This document shows positions 13,615 to 25,289 of a stretch of DNA of 64,000 bases, in pieces. The notes below the pieces were generated by a model. It made no database searches and was not told the DNA's origin. It saw only the letters and a program-made list of their open reading frames with translations. This stretch comes from Anthonomus grandis grandis (Eukaryota; Arthropoda; Insecta; Coleoptera; Curculionidae), in NCBI RefSeq assembly GCF_022605725.1, contig NC_065556.1, forward strand, positions 7,068,001 to 7,132,000, given 5' to 3'. The first letter of the stretch is position 1; every line of letters begins with the position of its first letter. Made by a program: the position numbers and the translations under genes.

Positions 13615-16600
13615 ATGCCATATCCCGGCTATCGTAAGAGCTACGACCTTGCGGATGGTCTCGTTGGATTTAGAATGACGAAACTAAGGCAAAACCGTCG
13701 GAATTTTCCCGATAGCTCCCATAGAAGCCGAGATATCGACCTTCAAAGTTTGGGTTTTTTCATTTTTCGGGTATACCCCCCCGTATCGAATTTTTTCACC
13801 AAAAATTGATTTTTTCCGAAATTAAACTAAGTATAACAGCATCTTATATGGGTTACCTAGATTACGAAAACACCGGGTTATAACAGGATCCGAGCAGAAC
13901 TAAGGGAATGAGAGCACTTTGGAAATCCTGAAAAAGTCGTTTTCGACGTCCGTTTTTGAGGCCAAAAATGGGCATCAAAAATGCCATATCTCGGCTATCG
14001 TAAGAGTTACGACCTTGCGGATGGTCTCGTTGGATCCAGAATGACGAAACTAAGACAAAACCGTCGGAATTTTCCCGATAGCTCCCATAGAAGCCGAGAT
14101 ATCGACCTTCAAAGTTTGGGTTTTTTCATTTTTCGGGTATACCCCCCCGTATCGAATTTTTTCACCAAAAATTAATTTTTCCGAAATTAAACTAAGTATA
14201 CCAGCATCTTATATGGGTTACCTAGATTACGAAAACACCGGGTTATAACAGGATCCGAGCAGAACTAAGGGAATGAGAGCACTTTGAAAATCCTGAAAAA
14301 GTCGTTTTCGACGTCCGTTTTTGAGGCCAAAAATATGCATCAAAAATGTTATATCTCGGCTATCGTAAGAGTTACGACCTTGCGGATGGTCTCGTTGGAT
14401 CCAGAATGACGAAACTAAGACAAAACCGTCGGAATTTTCCCGATAGCTTCCATAGAAGCCGAGATATCGACCTTCAAAATTTGGGTTTTTTCATTTTTCG
14501 GGTATACCCCCCCGTATCGAATTTTTTCACCAAAAATTGATTTTTTTCGAAATCAAACTAAGTATACCAGCGTCTTATTTGGGTCACCTAGATTACGAAA
14601 ACACCGGGTTATAACAGGATCCGAGCAGATCTAAGGGAATGAGAGCACTTTGAAAATCCTGAAAAAGTCGTTTTCGACGTCCGTTTTTGAGGCCAAAAAT
14701 ATGCATCAAAAATGCCATATCTCGGCTATCGTAAGAGTTACGACCTTGCGGATGGTCTCGTTGTCTTCAGTATGACAAAACTAAGACAAAACCGTCGGAA
14801 TTTTTTTCAATAGCTTCCATAGAAGCCGAGATATCGACCTTCAAAATTTGGGTTTTTTCATTTTTCGGGTATACCCCCCCGTATCGAATTTTTTCACCAA
14901 AAATTGATTTTTTCCGAAATCAAACTAAGTATACCAGCGTCTTACTTGGGTCACCTAGATTACGAAAACACCGGGTTATAACAGGATCCGAGAAGAACTA
15001 AGGGAATGAGAGCACTTTGAAAATCCTGAAAAAGTCGTTTTCGACGTCCGTTTTTGAGGCCAAAAATGGGCATCAAAAATGTTATATCTCGGCTATCGTA
15101 AGAGTTACGACCTTGCGGATGGTCTCGTTGTCTTCAGAATGACAAAACTAAGACAAAACCGTCGGAATTTTTTTCAATAGCTTCCATAGAAGCCGAGATA
15201 TCGACCTTCAAAATTTGGGTTTTTTTATTTTTCGGGTATACCCCCCCCGTATCGAATTTTTTCACCAAAAATTGAGTTTTTTTGAAATCAAACTAAGTAT
15301 ACCAGCTTCTTATATGGGTCACCTAGATTACGAAAACACCGGGTTATAACAGGATCCGAGCAGAACTAAGGGAATAAGAGCACTTTGAAAATCCTGAAAA
15401 AGTCGTTTTCGACGTCCGTTTTTGAGGTCAAAAATGGGCATCAAAAATGCCATATCTCGGCTATCGTAAGAGTTACGACCTTGCGGATGGTCTCGTTGTT
15501 TTCAGAATGACAAAACTAAGACAAAACCGTCGGAATTTTCCCGATAGCTCCCATAGAAGCCGAGATATCGACCTTCAAAATTTGGGTTTTTTCATTTTTC
15601 GGGTATACCCCCCCGTATCGAATTTTTTCACCAAAAATTGATTTTTTCCGAAATTAAACTAAGTATACCAGCATCTTATATGGGTTACCTAGATTACGAA
15701 AACACCGGGTTATAACAGGATCCGAGCAGAACTAAGGGAATGAGAGCACTTTGAAAATCCTGAAAAAGTCGTTTTCGACGTCCGTTTTTGAGGCCAAAAA
15801 TATGCATCAAAAATGTTATATCTCGGCTATCGTAAGAGTTATGACCTTGCGGATGGTCTCGTTGTCTTTAGAATGACAAAACTAAGACAAAACCGTCGGA
15901 ATTTTTTTCAATAGCTTCCATAGAAGCCGAGATATCGACCTTCAAAATTTGGGTTTTTTTATTTTTCAGGTATACCCCCCCGTATCGAATTTTTTCACCA
16001 AAAATTGAGTTTTTTTGAAATCAAACTAAGTATACCAGCTTCTTATTTGGGTCACCTAGATTACGAAAACACCGGGTTATAACAGGATCCGAGCAGAACT
16101 AAGGGAATGAGAGCACTTTGAAAATCCTGAAAAAGTCGTTTTCGACGTCCGTTTTTGAGGCCAAAAATATTCATCAAAAATGCCATATCTCGGCTATCGT
16201 AGGAGTTACGACCTTGCGGTTGGTCTCGTTGGATCCAGAATGACGAAACTAAGACAAAACCGTCGGAATTTTCCCGATAGCTCCCATAGAAGCCGAGATA
16301 TCGACCTTCAAAGTTTGGGTTTTTTCATTTTTCGGGTATACCCCCCCGTATCGAATTTTTTCACCAAAAATTGAGTTTTTTCAAAATCAAACTAAGTATA
16401 CCAGCGTCTTATTTGGGTCACCTAGATTACGAAAACACCGGGTTATAACAGGATCCGAGCAGAACTAAGGGAATGAGAGCACTTTGAAAATCCTGAAAAA
16501 GTCGTTTTCGACGTCCGTTTTTGAGGCCAAAAATATGCATCAAAAATGTTATATCTCGGCTATCGTAAGAGTTACGACCGTGCGGATGGTCTCGTTGTCT

Positions 16601-18000
16601 TCAGAATGACAAAACTAAGACAAAACCGTCGGAATTTTTTTCAATAGCTTCCATAGAAGCCGAGATATCGACCTTCAAAATTTGGGTTTTTTTATTTTTC
16701 GGGTATACCCCCCCCGTATCGAATTTTTTCACCAAAAATTGAGTTTTTTTGAAATCAAACTAAGTATACCAGCTTCTTATTTGGGTCACCTAGATTACGA
16801 AAACACCGGGTTATAACAGGATCCGAGCAGAACTAAGGGAATAAGAGCACTTTGAAAATCCTGAAAAAGTCGTTTTCGACGTCCGTTTTTGAGGTCAAAA
16901 ATGGGCATCAAAAATGCCATATCTCGGCTATCGTAAGAGTTACGACCTTGCGGATGGTCTCGTTGTTTTCAGAATGACAAAACTAAGACAAAACCGTCGG
17001 AATTTTCCCGATAGCTCCCATAGAAGCCGAGATATCGACCTTCAAAGTTTGGGTTTTTTCATTTTTCGGGTATACCCCCCCGTATCGAATTTTTTCACCA
17101 AAAATTGATTTTTTCCGAAATTAAACTAAGTATACCAGCATCTTATATGGGTTACCTAGATTACGAAAACACCGGGTTATAACAGGATCCGAGCAGAACT
17201 AAGGGAATGAGAGCACTTTGAAAATCCTGAAAAAGTCGTTTTCGACGTCCGTTTTTGAGGCCAAAAATATGCATCAAAAATGTTATATCTCGGCTATCGT
17301 AAGAGTTACGACCTTGCGGATGGTCTCGTTATTTTCAGAATGACAAAACTAAGACAAAACCGTCGGAATTTTTCCGATAGCTTCCATAGAAGCCGAGATA
17401 TCGACCTTCAAAATTTGGGTTTTTTCATTTTTCGGGTATACCCCCCCGTATCGAATTTTTTCACCAAAAATTGATTTTTTTCGAAATCAAACTAAGTATA
17501 CCAGCGTCTTACTTGGGTCACCTAGATTACGAAAACACCGGGTTATAACAGGATCCGAGCAGAACTAAGGGAATGAGAGCACTTTGAAAATCCTGAAAAA
17601 GTCGTTTTCGACGTCCGTTTTTGAGGCCAAAAATATGCATCAAAAATGCCATATCTCGGCTATCGTAAGAGTTACGACCTTGCGGATGGTCTCGTTGGAT
17701 TCAGAATGACGAAACTAAGACAAAACCGTCGGAATTTTCCCGATAGCTCCCATAGAAGCCGAGATATCGACCTTCAAAATTTGGGTTTTTTCATTTTTCG
17801 GGTATACCCCCCCGTATCGAATTTTTTCACCAAAAATTGATTTTTTTCGAAATCAAACTAAGTATACCAGCGTCTTATTTGGGTCACCTAGATTACGAAA
17901 ACACCGGGTTATAACAGGATCCGAGCAGAACTAAGGGAATGAGAGCACTTTGAAAATCCTGAAAAAGTCGTTTTCGACGTCCGTTTTTGAGGCCAAAAAT
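13119..18000 (+). repeat. Block B1, 4.9-kb segmental duplication (left copy)
   Basis: It matches 28034-32915 at a constant offset of 14,915 bp, including every odd monomer length (365, 367, 368 bp) and the eight-C runs at about 15.2 and 16.7 kb. Differences seen: 13632/28547 (T/C), about 16161/31076 (C/T), about 16172/31087 (T/G), about 16580/31495 (G/T) and about 17323/32238 (G/A). The boundaries are at 13118/28033 and at 18001/32916. Confidence 0.87.
14712..15078 (+). repeat. Type III monomer, first occurrence
   Basis: Type III has 'ttgtcttcag' and an extra T ('gaatttttttcaatagc') where the other types have 'ccgatagc'. The change places a TAG in the small + frame (…AAT TTT TTT CAA TAG), so no 64-codon frame is possible. 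The unit is 367 bp. Further copies are seen at about 15.1, 15.9, 16.6, 18.1, 24.8, 29.7, 30.1, 30.8, 31.6, 38.9, 43.8, 45.4, 55.0 and 56.6 kb. I saw none to the left of 14.7 kb. Confidence 0.8.
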
Positions 18001-18011
18001 ATGCATCAAAA
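17646..18011 (+). repeat. Type II monomer example
   Basis: This unit carries the second main haplotype, 'ttggattcagaatgacgaaa' followed by 'ttttcccgatagctccc'. The differences from type I are linked over about 70 bp and recur together throughout the window, so they define a subfamily. It also carries the ATGCAT variant near the unit boundary ('aaaatatgcatc'). Mixed type I/II units also occur, for example at 15447, where a type I first part joins a type II second part. Confidence 0.8.
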
Positions 18012-19115
18012 ATGCCATATCTCGGCTATCGTAAGAGTTACGACCTTGCGGATGGTCTCGTTGTCTTCAGAATGACAAAACTAAGACAAAACCGTCGGAA
18101 TTTTTTTCAATAGCTTCCATAGAAGCCGAGATATCGACCTTCAAAATTTGGGTTTTTTTATTTTTCGGGTATACCCCCCCGTATCGAATTTTTTCACCAA
18201 AAATTGAGTTTTTTTGAAATCAAACTAAGTATACCAGCTTCTTATTTGGGTCACCTAGATTACGAAAACACCGGGTTATAACAGGATCCGAGCAGAACTA
18301 AGGGAATGAGAGCACTTTGAAAATCCTGAAAAAGTCGTTTTCGACGTCCGTTTTTGAGGCCAAAAATGGGCATCAAAATTGCCATATCTCGGCTATCGTA
18401 AGAGCTACGACCTTGCGGATGGTCTCGTTGGATTCAGAATGACGAAACTAAGACAAAACCGTCGGAATTTTCCCGATAGCTCCCATAGAAGCCGAGATAT
18501 CGACCTTCAAAATTTGGGTTTTTTCATTTTTCGGGTATACCCCCCCGTATCGAATTTTTTCACCAAAAATTGATTTTTTCCGAAATCAAACTAAGTATAC
18601 CAGCGTCTTACTTGGGTCACCTAGATTACGAAAACACCGGGTTATAACAGGATCCGAGAAGAACTAAGGGAATGAGAGCACTTTGAAAATCCTGAAAAAG
18701 TCGTTTTCGACGTCCGTTTTTGAGGCCAAAAATGGGCATCAAAAATGCCATATCTCGGCTATCGTAAGAGTTACGACCTTGCGGATGGTCTCGTTTTTTT
18801 CAGAATGACAAAACTAAGACAAAACCGTCGGAATTTTTCCGATAGCTTCCATAGAAGCCGAGATATCGACCTTCAAAATTTGGTTTTTTTCATTTTTCGG
18901 GTATACCCCCCCGTATCGAATTTTTTCACCAAAAATTGATTTTTTTCGAAATCAAACTAAGTATACCAGCGTCTTATTTGGGTCACCTAGATTACGAAAA
19001 CACCGGGTTATAACAGGATCCGAGCAGAACTAAGGGAATGAGAGCACTTTGAAAATCCTGAAAAAGTCGTTTTCGACGTCCGTTTTTGAGGCCAAAAATG
19101 GGCATCAAAAATGCC

Positions 19116-19232
19116 ATATCTCGGCTATCGTAAGAGTTACGACCTTGCGGATGGTCTCGTTGTTTTCAGAATGACAAAACTAAGACAAAACCGTCGGAAT
19201 TTTTCCGATAGCTTCCATAGAAGCCGAGATAT
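19116..19232. repeat. 11-bp inverted repeat within the monomer
   Basis: The left arm ATATCTCGGCT (19116-19126) is the exact reverse complement of the right arm AGCCGAGATAT (19222-19232), with 95 bp between. The pair recurs in nearly every full-length monomer. Units with one changed arm do not show the matching change in the other: the left arm reads TATTTCGGCT at 44904 and 60983 and TATCCCGGCT at 3854, and the right arm reads GAGATGTC at 25834. Structure-preserving selection is therefore not supported. The 135-bp short units keep only the left arm. Confidence 0.85.
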
Positions 19233-19264
19233 CGACCTTCAAAATTTGGGTTTTTTCATTTTTC

Positions 19265-19278
19265 GGGTATACCCCCCC
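19265..19278. other. GGGTATACCC palindrome followed by C run
   Basis: A perfect 10-bp palindrome (19265-19274) merges into a run of seven C (19272-19278). It is present in nearly all full-length monomers and absent from the short units. The C run varies in length: six at about 26.7, 34.6, 37.8, 46.7 and 50.2 kb, and eight at about 15.2, 16.7, 30.2, 31.6 and 63.5 kb. It could be a protein-binding site, but nothing in the sequence proves that. Confidence 0.7.
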
Positions 19279-19431
19279 GTATCGAATTTTTTCACCAAAA
19301 ATTGATTTTTTTCGAAATCAAACTAAGTATACCAGCGTCTTATTTGGGTCACCTAGATTACGAAAACACCAGGTTATAACAGGATCTGAGCAGAACTAAG
19401 GGCATAAGAGCACTTTGAAAATCCTGAAAAA

Positions 19432-19443
19432 GTCGTTTTCGAC
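19432..19443. other. GTCG-TTTT-CGAC mini-hairpin
   Basis: A perfect 4-bp stem with a TTTT loop, found in almost every unit, including the 135-bp short units. A few units break it: 1135 and 4905 read 'ttttcaac', 42767 has T for C, and 57747 has A for T. The stem is short, so the structural meaning is uncertain. Confidence 0.6.
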
Positions 19444-19466
19444 GTCCGTTTTTGAGGCCAAAAATG

Positions 19467-19481
19467 GGCATCAAAAATGCC
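19467..19481. other. GGCAT-caaaa-ATGCC hairpin at monomer boundary
   Basis: A 5-bp stem with a 5-nt loop spans the chosen monomer boundary (arms at 19467-19471 and 19477-19481). Variants 'gggtatc', 'atatgcatc' and 'caaaattgcc' disrupt or change the stem in many units, so strict conservation of the hairpin is not supported. Confidence 0.5.
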
Positions 19482-19623
19482 ATATCCCGGCTATCGTAAG
19501 AGTTACGACCTTGCGGATGGTCTCGTTTTTTTCAGAATGACAAAACTAAGACAAAACCGTCGGAATTTTTCCGATAGCTTCCATAGAAGCCGAGATATCG
19601 ACCTTCAAAATTTGGTTTTTTTC

Positions 19624-22600
19624 ATTTTTCGGGTATACCCCCCCGTATCGAATTTTTTCACCAAAAATTGATTTTTTTCGAAATCAAACTAAGTATACCA
19701 GCGTCTTATTTGGGTCACCTAGATTACGAAAACACCGGGTTATAACAGGATCCGAGCAGAACTAAGGGAATGAGAGCACTTTGAAAATCCTGAAAAAGTC
19801 GTTTTCGACGTCCGTTTTTGAGGCCAAAAATGGGCATCAAAAATGCCATATCTCGGCTATCGTAAGAGTTACGACCTTGCGGATGGTCTCGTTGTTTTCA
19901 GAATGACAAAACTAAGACAAAACCGTCGGAATTTTTCCGATAGCTTCCATAGAAGCCGAGATATCGACCTTCAAAATTTGGGTTTTTTCATTTTTCGGGT
20001 ATACCCCCCCGTATCGAATTTTTTCACCAAAAATTGATTTTTTTCGAAATCAAACTAAGTATACCAGCGTCTTATTTGGGTCACCTAAATTACGAAAACA
20101 CCAGGTTATAACAGGATCTGAGCAGAACTAAGGGCATAAGAGCACTTTGAAAATCCTGAAAAAGTCGTTTTCGACGTCCGTTTTTGAGGCCAAAAATGGG
20201 CATCAAAAATGCCATATCCCGGCTATCGTAAGAGCTACGACCTTGCGGATGGTCTCGTTGGATTCAGAATGAAGAAACTAAGACAAAACCGTCGGAATTT
20301 TCCCGATAGCTCCTATAGAAGCCGAGATTCGACCTTCAAAGTTTGGGTTTTTTCATTTTTCGGGTATACCCCCCCGTATCAAATTTTTTCACCAAAAATT
20401 GATTTTTTTCAAAATTAAGCTAAGTATACCAGCGTCTTATTTGGGTCACCTAGATTACGAAAACACCAGGTTATAACAGGATCCGAGCAGAACTAAGGGA
20501 ATGAGAGCACTTCGAAAATCCTGAAAAAGTCGTTTTCGACGTCCGATTTTGAGGCCAAAAATGGGCATCAAAAATGCCATATCCCGGCTATCGTAAGAGC
20601 TACGACCTTGCGGATGGTCTCGTTGGATTCAGAATGAAGAAACTAAGACAAAACCGTTGGAATTTTCCCGATAGCTCCTATAGAAGCCGAGATATCGACC
20701 TTCAAAATTTGGGTTTTTTCATTTTTCGGGTATACCCCCCCGTATCGAATTTTTTAACCAAAAATTGATTTTTTTCGAAATCAAACTAAGTATACCAGCG
20801 TTTTATTTGGGTCACCTAGATTACGAAAACACCAAGTTATAACAGGATCCGAGCAGAACTAAGGGAATGAGAGCACTTTGAAAATCCTGAAAAAGTCGTT
20901 TTCGACGTCCGTTTTTGAGACCAAAAATGGGTATCAAAAATGCCATATCTCGGCTATCGTAAGAGCTACGAACTTGCGGATAGTCTCGTTGGATTCAGAA
21001 TGACGAGACTAAGACAAAACCGTCGGAATTTTATCGATAGCTCCCATAGAAGCCGAGATATCGACCTTCAAAGTTTGGGTTTTTTCATTTTTTGGGTATA
21101 CCCCCCCGTATCGAATTTTTTCACCAAAAATTGATTTTTTTTGAAATTAAACTAAGTATACCAGCGTCTTATTTGGGTCACCTAGATTACGAAAACACCA
21201 GGTTATAACAGGATCCGAGCAGAACTAAGGGAATGAGAGCACTTTGAAAATCCTGAAAAAGTCGTTTTCGACGTCCGTTTTTGAGGCCAAAAATGGGCAT
21301 CAAAAATGCCATATCTCGGCTATCGTAAAACACCGGGTTATAACAGGATCCGAGCAGAACTAAGGGAATGAGAGCACTTTGAAAAGCCTGAAAAAGTCGT
21401 TTTCGACGTCCGTTTTTGAGGCCAAAAATGGGCATCAAAAATGCCATATCCCGGCTATCGTAATAGGTTCGACCTTGCGGATGGTCTCGTTGTTTTCAGA
21501 ATGACAAAACTAAGACAAAACCGTCGGAATTTTTCCGATAGCTTCCATAGAAGCCGAGATATCGACCTTCAAAATTTGGGTTTTTTCATTTTTCGGGTAT
21601 ACCCCCCCGTATCGAATTTTTTCACCAAAAATTGATTTTTTTCGAAATCAAACTAAGTATACCAGCGTCTTATTTGGGTCACCTAGATTACGAAAACACC
21701 AGGTTATAACAGGATCTGAGCAGAACTAAGGGCATAAGAGCACTTTGAAAATCCTGAAAAAGTCGTTTTCGACGTCCGTTTTTGAGGCCAAAAATGGGCA
21801 TCAAAAATGCCATATCTCGGCTATCGTAAGAGTTACGACCTTGCGGATGGTCTCGTTGTTTTTAGAATGACAAAACTAAGACAAAACCGTCGGAATTTTT
21901 CCGATAGCTTCCATAGAAGCCGAGATATCGACCTTCAAAATTTGGGTTTTTTTATTTTTCGGGTATACCCCCCCGTATCGAATTTTTTCACCAAAAATTG
22001 ATTTTTTTCGAAATCAAACTAAGTATACCAGCGTCTTATTTGGGTCACCTAGATTACGAAAACACCGGGTTATAACAGGATCCGAGCAGAACTAAGGGAA
22101 TGAGAGCACTTTGAAAATCCTGAAAAAGTCGTTTTCGACGTCCGTTTTTGAGGCCAAAAATGGGCATCAAAAATGCCATATCCCGGCTATCGTAAGAGCT
22201 ACGACCTTGCGGATGGTCTCGTTGGATTCAGAATGAAGAAACTAAGACAAAACCGTCGGAATTTTCCCGATAGCTCCTATAGAAGCCGAGATATCGACCT
22301 TCAAAGTTTGGGTTTTTTCATTTTTCGGGTATACCCCCCCGTATCAAATTTTTTCACCAAAAATTGATTTTTTTCAAAATTAAGCTAAGTATACCAGCGT
22401 CTTATTTGGGTCACCTAGATTACGAAAACACCAGGTTATAACAGGATCCGAGCAGAACTAAGGGAATGAGAGCACTTCGAAAATCCTGAAAAAGTCGTTT
22501 TCGACGTCCGTTTTTGAGGCCAAAAATGGGCATCAAAAATGCCATATCTCGGCTATCGTAAGAGCTACGAACTTGCGGATGGTTTCGTTGGATTCAGAAT

Positions 22601-24723
22601 GATGAGACTAAGACAAAACCGTCGGAATTTTCCCGATAGCTCCCATAGAAGCCGAGATATCGACCTTCAAAATTTGGGTTTTTTCATTTTTCGGGTATAC
22701 CCCCCCGTATCAAATTTTTTCACCAAAAATTGAGTTTTTTCGAAATCAAACTAAGTATACCAGCGTCTTATTTGGGTCACCTAGATTACGAAAACACCAA
22801 GTTATAACAGGATCCGAGCAGAACTAAGGGAATGAGAGCACTTTGAAAATCCTGAAAAAGTCGTTTTCGACGTCTGTTTTTGAGGCCAAAAATGGGCATC
22901 AAAAATGCCATATCCCGGCTATCGTAATAGGTTCGACCTTGCGGATGGTCTCGTTGTTTTCAGAATGACAAAACTAAGACAAAACCGTCGGAATTTTTCC
23001 GATAGCTTCCATAGAAGCCGAGATATCGACCTTCAAAATTTGGGTTTTTTCATTTTTCGGGTATACCCCCCCGTATCGAATTTTTTCACCAAAAATTGAT
23101 TTTTTTCGAAATCAAACTAAGTATACCAGCGTCTTATTTGGGTCACCTAGATTACGAAAACACCAGGTTATAACAGGATCTGAGCAGAACTAAGGGCATA
23201 AGAGCACTTTGAAAATCCTGAAAAAGTCGTTTTCGACGTCCGTTTTTGAGGCCAAAAATGGGCATCAAAAATGCCATATCTCGGCTATCGTAAGAGTTAC
23301 GACCTTGCGGATGGTCTCGTTGTTTTTAGAATGACAAAACTAAGACAAAACCGTCGGAATTTTTCCGATAGCTTCCATAGAAGCCGAGATATCGACCTTC
23401 AAAATTTGGGTTTTTTTATTTTTCGGGTATACCCCCCCGTATCGAATTTTTTCACCAAAAATTGATTTTTTTCGAAATCAAACTAAGTATACCAGCGTCT
23501 TATTTGGGTCACCTAGATTACGAAAACACCGGGTTATAACAGGATCCGAGCAGAACTAAGGGAATGAGAGCACTTTGAAAATCCTGAAAAAGTCGTTTTC
23601 GACGTCCTTTTTTGAGGCCAAAAATGGGCATCAAAAATGCCATATCCCGGCTATCGTAAGAGCTACGACCTTGCGGATGGTCTCGTTGGATTCAGAATGA
23701 AGAAACTAAGACAAAACCGTCGGAATTTTCCCGATAGCTCCTATAGAAGCCGAGATATCGACCTTCAAAGTTTGGGTTTTTTCATTTTTCGGGTATACCC
23801 CCCCGTATCAAATTTTTTCACCAAAAATTGATTTTTTTCAAAATTAAGCTAAGTATACCAGCGTCTTATTTGGGTCACCTAGATTACGAAAACACCAGGT
23901 TATAACAGGATCCGAGCAGAACTAAGGGAATGAGAGCACTTCGAAAATCCTGAAAAAGTCGTTTTCGACGTCCGTTTTTGAGGCCAAAAATGGGCATCAA
24001 AAATGCCATATCTCGGCTATCGTAAGAGCTACGAACTTGCGGATGGTTTCGTTGGATTCAGAATGATGAGACTAAGACAAAACCGTCGGAATTTTCCCGA
24101 TAGCTCCCATAGAAGCCGAGATATCGACCTTCAAAATTTGGGTTTTTTCATTTTTCGGGTATACCCCCCCGTATCAAATTTTTTCACCAAAAATTGAGTT
24201 TTTTCGAAATCAAACTAAGTATACCAGCGTCTTATTTGGGTCACCTAGATTACGAAAACACCAAGTTATAACAGGATCCGAGCAGAACTAAGGGAATGAG
24301 AGCACTTTGAAAATCCTGAAAAAGTCGTTTTCGACGTCCGTTTTTGAGGCCAAAAATGGGCATCAAAAATGCCATATCTCGGCTATCGTAAGAGCTACGA
24401 ACTTGCGGATGGTTTCGTTGGATTCAGAATGATGAGACTAAGACAAAACCGTCGGAATTTTCCCGATAGCTCCTATAGAAGCCGAGATATCGACCTTCAA
24501 AATTTGGGTTTTTTCATTTTTCGGGTATACCCCCCCGTATCAAATTTTTTCACCAAAAATTGATTTTTTTCGAAATCAAACTAAGTATACCAGCGTCTTA
24601 TTTTGGTCACCTAGATTACGAAAACACCGGGTTATAACAGGATCCGAGCAGAACTAAGGGAATGAGAGCACTTTGAAAATCCTGAAAAAGTCGTTTTCGA
24701 CGTCCGTTTTTGAGGCCAAAAAT
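19624..24723 (+). repeat. Block D2, copy of 7.4-13.2 kb lacking two monomers
   Basis: It carries, in the same order, the short unit (21306-21440), the 'taataggttc' unit, the 'atgaagaaac' unit and the 'atgatgagac' units. It forms a four-monomer higher-order repeat (21441-22904, then 22905 on; offset 1,464 bp) where D1 has a six-monomer one. The unit at 20209 has a private one-base deletion ('gagattcgacc'). Confidence 0.82.
21306..21440 (+). repeat. 135-bp short unit 2
   Basis: Same junction. It is the block D copy of the short unit at 9088 (offset 12,218), sharing 'gaaaagcctg' downstream but with the ordinary 'gtcgttttcg'. Confidence 0.92.
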
Positions 24724-25289
24724 ATGCATCAAAAATGTTATATCTCGGCTATCGTAAGAGTTATGACCTTGCGGATGGTCTCGTTGTCTTTAGAATGACA
24801 AAACTAAGACAAAACCGTCGGAATTTTTTTCAATAGCTTCCATAGAAGCCGAGATATCGACCTTCAAAATTTGGGTTTTTTTATTTTTCAGGTATACCCC
24901 CCCGTATCGAATTTTTTCACCAAAAATTGAGTTTTTTTGAAATCAAACTAAGTATACCAGCTTCTTATTTGGGTCACCTAGATTACGAAAACACCAAGTT
25001 ATAACAGGATCCGAGCAGAACTAAGGGAATGAGAGCACTTTGAAAATCCTGAAAAAGTCGTTTTCGACGTCCGTTTTTGAGACCAAAAATGGGTATCAAA
25101 AATGCCATATCTCGGCTATCGTAAGAGCTACAAACTTGCGGATAGTCTCGTTGGATTCAGAATGACGAGACTAAGACAAAACCGTCGGAATTTTATCGAT
25201 AGCTCCCATAGAAGCCGAGATATCGACCTTCAAAATTTGGGTTTTTTCATTTTTCGGGTATACCCCCCCGTATCAAATTTTTTCACCAA

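Larger units (their letters stand above)
19111..19476 (+). repeat. Representative full-length 366-bp monomer (type I)
   Basis: I use this unit as the reference for landmark positions. Counted by hand it holds 75 C and 70 G (39.6% G+C) and 20 CpG, against about 14 expected. In order it has an inverted-repeat left arm (bases 6-16), the type-defining segment (about 48-110), the right arm (112-122), a 10-bp palindrome (155-164) running into a 7-C run, an A/T-tract region (174-216), the 'ggatc' segment (271-275) and a small hairpin (322-333). It carries two minority variants, 'ggatctgag' and 'gggcata', in place of the commoner 'ggatccgag' and 'gggaatg'. Type I units read 'ttgttttcagaatgacaaaa' and then 'tttttccgatagcttcc'. 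Confidence 0.9.
18001..19623 (+). repeat. Mixed monomers between blocks B1 and D2
   Basis: Order: a type III unit (18012), a type II unit (18379), then type I units (18745, 19111, 19477). 18745 and 19477 both have 'tcgttttttt' and 'aatttggttttttt', so a two-monomer period (732 bp) is present. Nothing else is seen here. Confidence 0.75.

Noticed and set aside
19111..19476. Promoter elements from TATA-like 'gtatac' motifs
   Set aside because: These are part of palindromic or A/T-rich satellite sequence, with no consistent downstream gene or start signal.
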